A DNA stretch of 7,104 nucleotides from Nanobdellota archaeon (GTDB lineage Archaea > Nanobdellota > Nanobdellia > Woesearchaeales > CG1-02-33-12), in NCBI GenBank assembly GCA_018901315.1, contig JAHIFA010000066.1, positions 1-7,104 of the forward strand, given 5' to 3'. Below, one piece after another: positions 1 through 5,730 of this stretch (position 1 is the first letter of the stretch; every line of letters starts with the position of its first letter). Made by a program: the position numbers and the translations under genes. The notes under the pieces are model-generated. The model searched no databases. It saw only the letters and a program-made list of their open reading frames with translations, and was not told the origin of the DNA.

Positions 1-2
1 AA

Positions 3-185
3 GAAATACAAGAAATTATATCCTCTAATCCAGAGTTGGGATACAGAAAAAAGAAAAAGATGCTAGAGGCTGTTGATGAAATGAAAAAAGTTACACCCTT
101 GCTTAAGAATTTAGAGATTTGGATATCATCATTGTTACAGGGAGATCATAAAAATTCCGAAGAAAACAATAATAATTCTAACTAA
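3..185 (+). CDS. C-terminal end of an unidentified protein (5'-truncated)
   Basis: An open frame enters from the left edge and gives 60 residues before a TAA at 183-185; the other two forward frames are closed by stops at 64-66 and 26-28. The visible part is highly charged and probably helical: a Lys/Arg-rich patch (YRKKKKM, residues 14-20 of the fragment), then an amphipathic stretch (EMKKVTPLLKNLEIWISSLL), then a hydrophilic Asn/Glu/Ser tail (NSEENNNNSN) that looks disordered. There is no membrane segment and no catalytic motif. I do not recognise the family. A helical C-terminus of a small regulator would fit but is not shown. The next gene has its own promoter, so this one is probably not part of the ABC operon. 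Confidence 0.6.
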   Translation, partial: EIQEIISSNPELGYRKKKKMLEAVDEMKKVTPLLKNLEIWISSLLQGDHKNSEENNNNSN

Positions 186-197
186 TTGGTATAAGTT

Positions 198-219
198 CTT
201 ATTTTTATAATATTATTTT
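198..219 (+). terminator. T-rich run, possible archaeal terminator of the upstream gene
   Basis: Beginning 13 nt after the stop at 185 there are closely spaced T tracts (five Ts at 202-206, four at 216-219). Archaeal RNA polymerase can terminate on U-rich tracts without a strong hairpin. A weak A/T-only inverted repeat (TTATTTT 213-219 with AAAATAA 222-228) adds little. The region is so AT-rich that the call is tentative. Confidence 0.3.
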
Positions 220-239
220 AAAAAATAAAAAACATAAAC

Positions 240-247
240 TTTAAATA
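240..247 (+). promoter_or_regulatory. TATA box of the regulator/ABC operon
   Basis: TTTAAATA (continuing as TAA to 250) is a good archaeal TATA box, with an A-rich stretch just upstream where a BRE would lie. Archaeal transcription starts about 25-27 nt downstream of the box centre, which predicts a start near 270 and a leader of about 30 nt before the ATG at 303. The predicted start falls on the centre of the palindrome at 252-289. No comparable box precedes the other four genes of the operon convincingly. Confidence 0.6.
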
Positions 248-251
248 TAAG

Positions 252-289
252 CTTTCATAACTTTCACAAAATACTGAAAGTTCAGAAAG
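252..289. promoter_or_regulatory. Composite 38-bp palindrome, probable operator
   Basis: Two direct CTTTCA boxes (252-257 and 261-266) are mirrored by TGAAAG (275-280) and AGAAAG (284-289), each pair separated by 3 nt, around an 8-nt centre. Read as one inverted repeat, the 15-nt arms 252-266 and 275-289 match at 13 of 15 positions. It begins 4 nt after the TATA region and is centred at about 270, the expected transcription start. Binding here would block RNA polymerase. The first gene downstream is a winged-helix regulator, so autoregulation is the simplest reading. The spacing (9 nt within a side, 14 nt across the centre) suggests two dimers or a tetramer, but that is inference. Confidence 0.65.
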
Positions 290-302
290 TAGTGAATAAA
301 AG

Positions 303-803
303 ATGATGAGTGCATTAAAGAGCCCAAAACAAGAATTTATAGGTTTAATGATTGAGAACTGCAAGATTAGTGGCCTTGATGAGATTTCATCAGAGATAAT
401 AGCCATGCTTTATGCAGAGCCAAGAGAAATATCACTTGAAGAGCTTTCAAAGAAAACAAGGTATAGCTTATCTGCTGTATGCACTGCAGCTAAGCTTATA
501 GAAAGGATAGGCCTTATAAAAAGGATACGAAAACCTGGCTCAAAAAAGGCATACTTTTATATGGAAAAGGATATGAGCGTATTTTCACTTGACTTAATGA
601 AAAGAAATTATGAAAAAATAATTATTCCAACAAAACAAAAGCTGCCTTCAATAATAGAGAAATATAAAAAAGAAAAGTCAGAAAGATCAAGGCAGGAGCT
701 CAAGATAATAGAAAATTATTATAAAGAGGTATTGGTTTCTGAAGAAATAATAAAAAATATTATTGAAATGGTAAATAAGATGAGAAATAAGCTGAAAAAA
801 TGA
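303..803 (+). CDS. GbsR/MarR-type winged-helix transcriptional regulator
   Basis: A 166-residue cytoplasmic DNA-binding protein. Residues 25-88 form a winged helix: an initial helix (SSEIIAMLYAEP), helix 2 (ISLEELSKKT), recognition helix 54-70 (YSLSAVCTAAKLIERIGLI), then a basic wing (KRIRKPGSKKAYFYM). The order, especially the helix-2 pattern followed by IGLIKRI and a PG turn, resembles the GbsR branch (COG1510) of the MarR superfamily. Residues 95-166 are charged helices, probably for dimerisation. An in-frame stop at 297-299 limits the start to 303 or the adjacent ATG at 306; there is no clear Shine-Dalgarno. The stop overlaps the ATPase start (ATGA, 800-803), so the two are translationally coupled. 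It is probably the operon's own repressor acting at 252-289; the ligand is unknown. TrmB or another MarR branch is an alternative. Confidence 0.8.
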   Translation: MMSALKSPKQEFIGLMIENCKISGLDEISSEIIAMLYAEPREISLEELSKKTRYSLSAVCTAAKLIERIGLIKRIRKPGSKKAYFYMEKDMSVFSLDLMKRNYEKIIIPTKQKLPSIIEKYKKEKSERSRQELKIIENYYKEVLVSEEIIKNIIEMVNKMRNKLKK

Positions 804-1480
804 ATGATACAATAATTGAGCTAAGGGATGTGTGGAAAATTTACAAAATGGGAAAGGTAGATGTAAATGCGCTCAGGGGAATGAACTTCAGGGTTAAAAG
901 GAATGAGTTTGTTTCAATAATGGGACCGAGCGGCTCTGGAAAAAGCACAGCTGTAAATATGGTTGGCTGCCTGGACATTCCTACAAAAGGGGATGTTTAT
1001 CTTGATGGAAAGAATATTGCACACCTGCCTGAATCAACACTAGCCCAGATAAGAGGCAGAAAAATAGGGTTTATATTTCAGACATTTAACCTTATTCAAA
1101 CACTGTCAGCAAAAGAAAATATAATTCTGCCTATGATATTTCAGGGAATTCCTGCAGATAAAAGAGAAAAAAGAGCTGAGAAATTACTAAGACTTGTTCA
1201 GCTGGAAGACAGGATGAATCACAGACCAGCAGAGCTCTCAGGTGGTGAGCAGCAGCGTGTTGCAATCGCAAGGTCATTAGCAAATGACCCTGATGTGATA
1301 TTGGCTGATGAGCCAACTGGAAACCTTGATTCAAAGACAGGAAGAATTGTAATGAATTTTTTAAAAGATTTAAACAAAAAAGAGGGAAAGACAATTGTAA
1401 TGGTCACGCATGATGCTGAGCTTGCAAAGCATGCAGACAGAATAGCATATTTAAAAGATGGTGTGATAATAAAACAATAA
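800..1480 (+). CDS. ABC transporter ATP-binding protein, MacB/LolD type
   Basis: A complete 226-residue ATPase of usual length for the LolD/MacB (type VII, formerly MacB-like) group. All nucleotide-binding elements are intact: aromatic A-loop Tyr15, Walker A GPSGSGKST (42-50), Q-loop Gln94 in FIFQTFNL, signature LSGGEQQR (146-153), Walker B VILADEP with catalytic Glu171, D-loop NLDSKTG (175-181), and H-loop His204 in VMVTHD. The FQTFNLI and ADEPTGNLDS wording is typical of LolD/MacB/FtsE rather than nutrient importers. It starts at 800 inside the last codons of the regulator gene and is the only ATPase in the operon, so a homodimer of it should drive both permeases. It would hydrolyse ATP on the cytoplasmic side to power conformational change of the permease pair. 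No accessory domain is fused to it. Substrate cannot be inferred from this subunit. Confidence 0.95.
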   Translation: MNDTIIELRDVWKIYKMGKVDVNALRGMNFRVKRNEFVSIMGPSGSGKSTAVNMVGCLDIPTKGDVYLDGKNIAHLPESTLAQIRGRKIGFIFQTFNLIQTLSAKENIILPMIFQGIPADKREKRAEKLLRLVQLEDRMNHRPAELSGGEQQRVAIARSLANDPDVILADEPTGNLDSKTGRIVMNFLKDLNKKEGKTIVMVTHDAELAKHADRIAYLKDGVIIKQ

Positions 1481-1503
1481 TATTTAAACTAAAAATAGTG
1501 TTT

Positions 1504-1511
1504 AAAGGAGG
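1504..1511 (+). promoter_or_regulatory. Strong Shine-Dalgarno site
   Basis: AAAGGAGG lies 5 nt before the ATG at 1517 and is a near-ideal anti-16S match. It fixes the start of the surface protein gene. This is the strongest ribosome binding site in the window and suggests that the extracellular subunit is made in higher amount than the permeases, whose starts lack such a site. Confidence 0.8.
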
Positions 1512-1516
1512 ATAAA

Positions 1517-2797
1517 ATGAAAAAAGAAATGAAATCAATTGGAATATTATGTGTAATGATGATAGTTTGTGCAGCTGTTTCTCTTGCTGCTATTTCAAGT
1601 TCTGTGGATATTGATGTAAGCCTGATTAACCAGAATCCTGATCCAGCTGAGCCCGGAAAATATGTTGAGGTAAAGTGGAAAGTAGAGAATGCGGGCTCCT
1701 CAAATACAGAGAATGTTATTTTTGAGGTTCTGCCTAAATTCCCTTTTTCTCTTGATCCAGGAGAAAGTGCAACACAAAAAATAGGAAGTATCTGGGGGAG
1801 GCAAATTGGTGATAATGGGGTTATAGTAACATATAGATTTAAGGTTGATGAAAATGCTGTTGAGGGCCAGAATGAGATTGAGATAAGGTATAGCTTAGAT
1901 AATGGTGTAAGCTGGCAGAAGCCAGGAAAATTTTACATAAACATAAGAACCCATGATGCAATATTAAATATAAAAAAGGTTAGTTATAGTCCAGACCCTA
2001 TGCCGCCTGGCAAGAAAGCTATTTTGAGCATTGAGCTTGAGAACATGGCAGATTCATTGCTTAAGGATATTAAAATAAGCCTTAATTTAATAACAGTGCT
2101 ACAGACAGCTACAAGCATAACATATAATGAGCTCTCATTCTCAACATTTGGAACAACAAACCAACAAGTCATAAAGAATATTGGAGCAGGAAAAACAAAG
2201 ACAGTTGAATTCACACTTATTCCAGATCCAGATGCAGCTTCAGATGTTTACAAGATTCCAATAACAATTGAATATTCTGATGAGCTCGGAACAAATTACT
2301 CAAAATCAGAGGTTATAAGTGTAATAGTTGGTGATGAGCCAATTCTTGAGCCATTAATTGCTTCAACAAATATATATAAAAAAGGACAGGTTGGAGAGAT
2401 AGATATTTCTTTTGTAAACAAGGGAACAACAGATGTAAAACTGCTTGATGTTGAACTAAAGGAAAGTGATTATGTTAAGGTAATATCTTCCGCAAATGTT
2501 TACTTGGGAAATATTGACTCAGATGATTATGAGATTGCTGAATTCAAGGTTTATGTAAATGATTTGGATGATTCAAGAGTGCCATTAATAATCAATTATA
2601 ATTATCTTGACCCAAACAACAACCGATATGAGGAACAGGAAACTCTTTACATTGATGTTTACAGCAATAAGGAGGCAAAGAAATATGGCCTTGATGGATC
2701 TAAGAGTAGTTTAGGAGGAATATTTGCAATAATTATAATTGTTGTAATCGGCTACCTTGGATATAGATGGTGGAAAAAGAGAAAGAAGCATCAGTAA
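1517..2797 (+). CDS. Secreted, membrane-anchored COG1361-type protein, putative partner of the ABC exporter
   Basis: This 426-residue protein has an N-terminal Sec signal (basic MKKEMK, hydrophobic core 8-25, likely cleavage near 24-26 after SLAA). An extracellular part of about 370 residues follows, then one C-terminal helix (about 400-416) and a basic stop-transfer tail (WWKKRKKHQ), so the body faces outside. The exterior divides into three similar-sized beta-rich segments, about 31-145, 149-270 and 277-383. The first two open alike (NQNPDPAEPGKYVEVKWKV and YSPDPMPPGKKAILSIEL), and the third has KKGQVGEIDISFVNKG. This is the pattern of archaeal COG1361/CARDB/NEW3-like Ig-type domains. It lies between the ATPase and permease genes. 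By position it could replace MacA as extracytoplasmic adaptor or substrate binder, but it shows no MacA hairpin or lipoyl domain. One N-glycosylation sequon (NYS, 260-262) is visible. The function is inferred. Confidence 0.8.
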   Translation: MKKEMKSIGILCVMMIVCAAVSLAAISSSVDIDVSLINQNPDPAEPGKYVEVKWKVENAGSSNTENVIFEVLPKFPFSLDPGESATQKIGSIWGRQIGDNGVIVTYRFKVDENAVEGQNEIEIRYSLDNGVSWQKPGKFYINIRTHDAILNIKKVSYSPDPMPPGKKAILSIELENMADSLLKDIKISLNLITVLQTATSITYNELSFSTFGTTNQQVIKNIGAGKTKTVEFTLIPDPDAASDVYKIPITIEYSDELGTNYSKSEVISVIVGDEPILEPLIASTNIYKKGQVGEIDISFVNKGTTDVKLLDVELKESDYVKVISSANVYLGNIDSDDYEIAEFKVYVNDLDDSRVPLIINYNYLDPNNNRYEEQETLYIDVYSNKEAKKYGLDGSKSSLGGIFAIIIIVVIGYLGYRWWKKRKKHQ

Positions 2798-2820
2798 TAT
2801 GCTTTTTTATTTGATTAAGA

Positions 2821-4044
2821 ATGCTAAAAGATTATTCTAGATTTGCGATTAATGGAATAAAAAACCGCAAGCTTAGGTCATGGCTTACTATGATAGGCAT
2901 AATCATAGGCATAACTGCTGTTGTTTCTCTTATTGGAATAGGCCAGGGATTAAAAGTAGCTATAAGCTCGCAGTTCGGGGATATTGGAACTGATAAATTA
3001 ACTGTAATGGCATCTGGCGGCATGGGTCCTCCAGGAACTGGTGTTGTAACACCGCTGACAAAGGATAATGTAAAAAAAATTGAGCAGGTAAATGGTGTTA
3101 AGGTTTCTGCTGGAAGGCTTGCAAGAAGCATTAAACTTGAGTATGATAACAATGTAAAGTTTAGCATGACTGCAAGCATGGCTGAAGGCGATGGAAGAAA
3201 ACTTATTGAGTCTGCTATGAACCTTGAAGCTGAAAAAGGCAGGTTGCTTAGGGATGGGGACAGTAAAAAAACAGTTTTAGGAAATAATCTTGGAAGTGAG
3301 AATGCAGGATTCGGAAAACAGATAATTGCTGGCTCAAATGTCCTTATACAGGATGAGAAATTTGAGGTTGTGGGCATACTTGAAAAAACAGGCAGTTTTG
3401 CTGTTGATGGTATTGTTTTCATGGAGGAAGATGATTTAAGGAAAATATTGGATACTTCAGATGATGAATATGATATTATTGTAGCGCAGGTTCATCCAAA
3501 TGCTGATATTAAGGCTGTGCAGGAGAATATAGAAAAGGTTATGAGAAAAGAGAGGGATGTGAAAGTGGGTGAGGAGGATTTTACAGTGCAGACTCCTCAG
3601 GCTGTGCTTGCCCAGGTTAATTCAACTTTGTTTGCTGTACAGTTATTTGTTTATATTATTGCGGCAATATCTATAATTGTTGGCGGCATTGGAATTATGA
3701 ACACTATGTTTACATCTGTTCTTGAGCGTACAAAAGAGATAGGCATAATGAAGTCAATTGGCGCAAAGAACAGCACAATTTTTTCATTGTTTTTTATTGA
3801 ATCAGGGCTGATAGGGAGTATTGGCGGGATAATAGGAGCTGTTATAGGGGTAAGTATGGCAACGGGCCTTGCCTTTATTGGAAGAATGGCGCTTGGAAGC
3901 GAACTTATCAGGGCAGATATAAGCATTTGGCTTGTGATTGGCTCAATACTGGGCTCATTTTTACTTGGAAGCATATTTGGGGTAATTCCTGCAATCCGTG
4001 CCTCAAAGCTTAATCCAGTGGATGCATTACGCCATACTAAATAA
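2821..4044 (+). CDS. ABC transporter permease 1, MacB/FtsX type
   Basis: This 407-residue subunit has the MacB_PCD plus FtsX layout. A short cytoplasmic amphipathic start (RFAINGIKNRKLRSWLTMIG) is followed by TM1 at about 22-43 and a large extracytoplasmic domain of about 225 residues. A Gly/Pro-rich loop (GGMGPPGTG, 66-74) lies near the domain's beginning. TM2 is at about 271-293, followed by the conserved cytoplasmic coupling segment (NTMF..VLERTKEIGIMKSIGA, 294-315), TM3 about 325-350 and TM4 about 368-390. The C-terminus ends in the family signature PAIRASKLNPVDALR. Unlike bacterial MacB, no ATPase is fused. It begins 23 nt after the surface protein gene with no clear Shine-Dalgarno; a T tract in that gap (2803-2808) could lower expression. 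It likely pairs with the following permease and the ATPase at 800-1480. Mechanotransmission or efflux is expected; substrate unknown. Confidence 0.92.
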   Translation: MLKDYSRFAINGIKNRKLRSWLTMIGIIIGITAVVSLIGIGQGLKVAISSQFGDIGTDKLTVMASGGMGPPGTGVVTPLTKDNVKKIEQVNGVKVSAGRLARSIKLEYDNNVKFSMTASMAEGDGRKLIESAMNLEAEKGRLLRDGDSKKTVLGNNLGSENAGFGKQIIAGSNVLIQDEKFEVVGILEKTGSFAVDGIVFMEEDDLRKILDTSDDEYDIIVAQVHPNADIKAVQENIEKVMRKERDVKVGEEDFTVQTPQAVLAQVNSTLFAVQLFVYIIAAISIIVGGIGIMNTMFTSVLERTKEIGIMKSIGAKNSTIFSLFFIESGLIGSIGGIIGAVIGVSMATGLAFIGRMALGSELIRADISIWLVIGSILGSFLLGSIFGVIPAIRASKLNPVDALRHTK

Positions 4045-4055
4045 TAAGACATAAG

Positions 4056-5276
4056 ATGATAGAAGATTTAATCAAATATATTATAAGCAATATAAGGCAT
4101 AGATTTACAAGAAGCTTTCTTACTATTCTTTCTATACTAATCGGAATAATGGCTATTTTTGTTTTAATCAGCTTTGGTGAAGGGCTCAGAAATTACATGA
4201 ATGTGATGGGTGAGGAAATGGGGACAGACAAGCTTATTGTCCAACCCAAGGGTTTTGGAGTTCCAGGCACTGGAGAGATATATCTTACAAAAGAAGATGT
4301 TGATTTCATAAAAAAACAAAGGGGTGTTTCAGAAGCTACTGGAATGATAATGAAGCAAAGTGAAGTTAAAATTGATAAAAGAAAGTTAGGAAAGTGGGTT
4401 TTTATTATGGGGATGCCTATTGACCCATCTGAACAAAGACTTGTTGAAGAGGCTTTTGCAGGTTATGAAATTTTTAAAGGAAGAGCCTTAAAAAAAGGAG
4501 ATGAAAATAAGGTTGCACTTGGTTATAATTACTTGGTTGCTGACAAAATTTTTTCCAAACCTCTTAAGTTAGGAGATAATATTTTTATCAATGATAAATC
4601 ATTTGATATTGTAGGGTTTTATGAAGAAATAGGTAATCCGCAGGATGATTCTAATGTTTACATGACAAATGATGCTATGAAAGAAGTTTTTGATGTAGGA
4701 GATGAGTATGCCTACATATATATCAGAGCAGAGAAAGGGATAGTTCCAACTGAGCTTGTAGATAGGCTTGAAGAAAAATTGAGGAAGAAAAAAGGCCAGA
4801 AAGAAGGTGAAGAAGATTTTTATATCATGTCATTTGAGCAGCTTATGGAAACATTCGGCACTATATTATTAGTACTTAATTCTATCTTAATAATAATTGC
4901 TGGAATATCTGTTGTTGTGGCTGCTGTTAATATCATGAACACAATGTACACTGCTGTTTTAGAGAGAACAAAAGAAATAGGCATAATGAAGTCAATTGGC
5001 GCAAGGAACAGCACAATTCTTATGATGTTCTTTTTTGAGTCAGGATTTTTGGGTTTGATTGGAGGTAGTATTGGTATGCTGCTTGGTTATGGGTTAGCAA
5101 AGCTTGGTGCCATGGCTATTGCTGCTGCTGGATATTCATTTCTCAAACCTTATTTTCCATGGTGGCTGACAGTTGGCTGTTTAGTATTTTCATTTATGGT
5201 AGGAGCTGTTTCGGGATATTTCCCTGCAAAAGCAGCATCAAGGCTAAAGCCTGTAGATGCTTTGAGGTATGAGTAA
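4056..5276 (+). CDS. ABC transporter permease 2, MacB/FtsX type
   Basis: A 406-residue paralogue of the preceding permease with the same plan: cytoplasmic start (IRHRFTRSFLTIL), TM1 about 21-40, an extracytoplasmic domain of about 225 residues with a matching GFGVPGTG loop (66-73), TM2 about 270-292, coupling segment (NTMYTAVLERTKEIGIMKSI, 295-314), TM3 about 325-350, TM4 about 369-390, and the C-terminal signature PAKAASRLKPVDALR. The two share length, loops and ends, but the extracytoplasmic domains have diverged, and this one is richer in acidic and Lys residues (EKLRKKKGQKEGEED, 240-254). It starts 11 nt after the tandem stops of permease 1. The pair most likely forms an asymmetric heterodimer, as in other split MacB-like systems, and arose by tandem duplication. 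A 51-nt block at 4968-5018 is nearly identical to permease 1. It is the last gene of the operon. Confidence 0.92.
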   Translation: MIEDLIKYIISNIRHRFTRSFLTILSILIGIMAIFVLISFGEGLRNYMNVMGEEMGTDKLIVQPKGFGVPGTGEIYLTKEDVDFIKKQRGVSEATGMIMKQSEVKIDKRKLGKWVFIMGMPIDPSEQRLVEEAFAGYEIFKGRALKKGDENKVALGYNYLVADKIFSKPLKLGDNIFINDKSFDIVGFYEEIGNPQDDSNVYMTNDAMKEVFDVGDEYAYIYIRAEKGIVPTELVDRLEEKLRKKKGQKEGEEDFYIMSFEQLMETFGTILLVLNSILIIIAGISVVVAAVNIMNTMYTAVLERTKEIGIMKSIGARNSTILMMFFFESGFLGLIGGSIGMLLGYGLAKLGAMAIAAAGYSFLKPYFPWWLTVGCLVFSFMVGAVSGYFPAKAASRLKPVDALRYE

Positions 5277-5283
5277 GTTAAAT

Positions 5284-5313
5284 AAATACTGTGGACTGAA
5301 GTACACAGTATTT
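5284..5313. repeat. Hairpin 1 of the intergenic array
   Basis: The perfect 10-bp inverted repeat AAATACTGTG (5284-5293) / CACAGTATTT (5304-5313) encloses a 10-nt loop, 7 nt after the permease 2 stop. The 3' half contains CAGTATT, which recurs in hairpin 4 at 5424-5430, so the 5' arm could alternatively pair there. Confidence 0.75.
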
Positions 5314-5323
5314 GAGAATCCTG

Positions 5324-5346
5324 AGAAATTTGTGCAACAAATTTCT
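5324..5346. repeat. Hairpin 2 of the intergenic array
   Basis: The perfect 10-bp inverted repeat AGAAATTTGT (5324-5333) / ACAAATTTCT (5337-5346) has a 3-nt GCA loop. It shares the AGAAAT/ATTTCT element with hairpin 3, so the two neighbours may be related by duplication or may exchange partners. Confidence 0.75.
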
Positions 5347-5350
5347 GGGA

Positions 5351-5381
5351 CACAAGAAATGCTTTTCAGCATTTCTTTGTG
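5351..5381. repeat. Hairpin 3 of the intergenic array
   Basis: CACAAGAAATGC (5351-5362) pairs with GCATTTCTTTGTG (5369-5381): 12 base pairs with a single bulged T on the 3' side and a 6-nt loop (TTTTCA). It starts 4 nt after hairpin 2 and directly abuts hairpin 4. Confidence 0.75.
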
Positions 5382-5442
5382 AATTGTCAGAAAGATTGTC
5401 ATTCATCTGCAAACTAAAGTTTGCAGTATTCTGACAATTTTT
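5382..5442 (+). terminator. Hairpin 4, two-tier stem followed by T5; likely operon terminator
   Basis: The outer stem AATTGTCAGAA (5382-5392) / TTCTGACAATT (5429-5439) is a perfect 11 bp. Inside it sits a second perfect stem, CTGCAAAC (5407-5414) / GTTTGCAG (5419-5426), with a TAAA loop. The 3' arm runs into five Ts (5438-5442). A stem followed by a T tract at the end of a long operon and 20 nt before the next TATA box suggests 3'-end formation or processing. The large left internal loop (5393-5406) is unusual for a simple terminator. Confidence 0.55.
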
Positions 5443-5461
5443 GATAAATCCTAAACACAAA

Positions 5462-5469
5462 TTATATAA
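5462..5469 (+). promoter_or_regulatory. TATA box for the small membrane protein gene
   Basis: TTATATAA lies about 25 nt upstream of the A/G-rich stretch around 5491, the predicted transcription start, which gives a leader of about 15 nt that still contains the Shine-Dalgarno. It lies immediately after the hairpin array and supports a new transcription unit beginning here. Confidence 0.5.
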
Positions 5470-5493
5470 ATTCCAAAATCAAAGGCATATAAA

Positions 5494-5500
5494 GAGGTGG
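5494..5500 (+). promoter_or_regulatory. Shine-Dalgarno site GAGGTGG
   Basis: The core GAGGTG ends 6 nt before the ATG at 5506 and selects that start for the 66-residue protein. It is the second clear ribosome binding site in the window. Confidence 0.7.
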
Positions 5501-5505
5501 TTTAA

Positions 5506-5706
5506 ATGGGTTGTTGTGAAATGATGAATAAGAAAATAAAAAAAATGGATGTATATGATATGTCGCTAACAAAGCTTGGTGTTGCTGCTTTTATTCTAAT
5601 GGTGGCAAAGCTTTGGTCAGGAATACTTGCTCTTCCATGGTATTGGTATGCTATAATCTTTGTCTTGGCAGCAATAAGACCTATGGCTAAGATATTTGGA
5701 AAATAA
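5506..5706 (+). CDS. Small two-helix membrane protein of unknown function
   Basis: A 66-residue protein with a good ribosome binding site and its own TATA box, so it is very probably real. After a short N-terminus with adjacent cysteines (Cys3-Cys4) and a basic stretch (NKKIKKMD), helix 1 spans about 22-41 and helix 2 about 45-58, joined by a tight aromatic turn (LPWYWY). The end is basic (IRPMAKIFGK). Both ends should be cytoplasmic by the positive-inside rule. The pattern DVYDMSLTKLGVAAFILM, then W, then AIRPMAKI resembles short proteins common in DPANN archaea and some ultra-small bacteria; I know no function for them. The SdpI-family gene follows after 24 nt, so co-transcription is possible, although six Ts (5707-5712) follow the stop codon. 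Confidence 0.75.
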   Translation: MGCCEMMNKKIKKMDVYDMSLTKLGVAAFILMVAKLWSGILALPWYWYAIIFVLAAIRPMAKIFGK

Positions 5707-5730
5707 TTTTTTAAAGCAATCTGAAACACT

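Noticed and set aside
791..806. Slippery A run causing a regulator-ATPase fusion by frameshift
   Set aside because: Both proteins are complete with normal ends, and the 4-nt ATGA overlap is ordinary translational coupling.
1131..1407. Two overlapping reverse-strand open frames inside the ATPase gene
   Set aside because: They lie wholly within a gene with all ABC motifs intact, show no recognisable domain and have no promoter or ribosome binding site. Other reverse-strand frames at 1984-2214, 2832-3422, 3651-4052 and 4820-5014 were rejected for the same reasons.
1481..1488. Internal promoter TATTTAAA before the surface protein gene
   Set aside because: A start about 25 nt downstream would fall on the Shine-Dalgarno at 1504-1511 and destroy it; the strong ribosome site argues for translation from the longer operon mRNA.
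1517..1590. Lipoprotein signal at Cys18 of the surface protein
   Set aside because: The residues before Cys18 (MMIV) do not form a lipobox, hydrophobic sequence continues past the cysteine, and the protein already has a C-terminal membrane anchor.
2803..2812. Terminator between the surface protein and permease 1 genes
   Set aside because: Six Ts without a stem inside a 23-nt gap in a functionally coherent operon; at most partial attenuation.
5284..5442. CRISPR array or tRNA gene
   Set aside because: The repeats are inverted pairs of differing sequence, not identical direct repeats with spacers, and no cloverleaf with T-arm or anticodon features can be drawn.
5282..5449. Mobile element flanked by target duplications (ATAAAT at 5282-5287 and 5444-5449)
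   Set aside because: Six A/T bases recur by chance in such DNA, the left copy overlaps hairpin 1, and the block has no terminal inverted repeat of its own. Copies elsewhere in the genome would be needed to revive the idea.
5278..5460. Reverse-strand 60-codon open frame across the intergenic region
   Set aside because: It coincides with the hairpin array, where inverted repeats give similar sequence on both strands. It has no family resemblance and no start signals.
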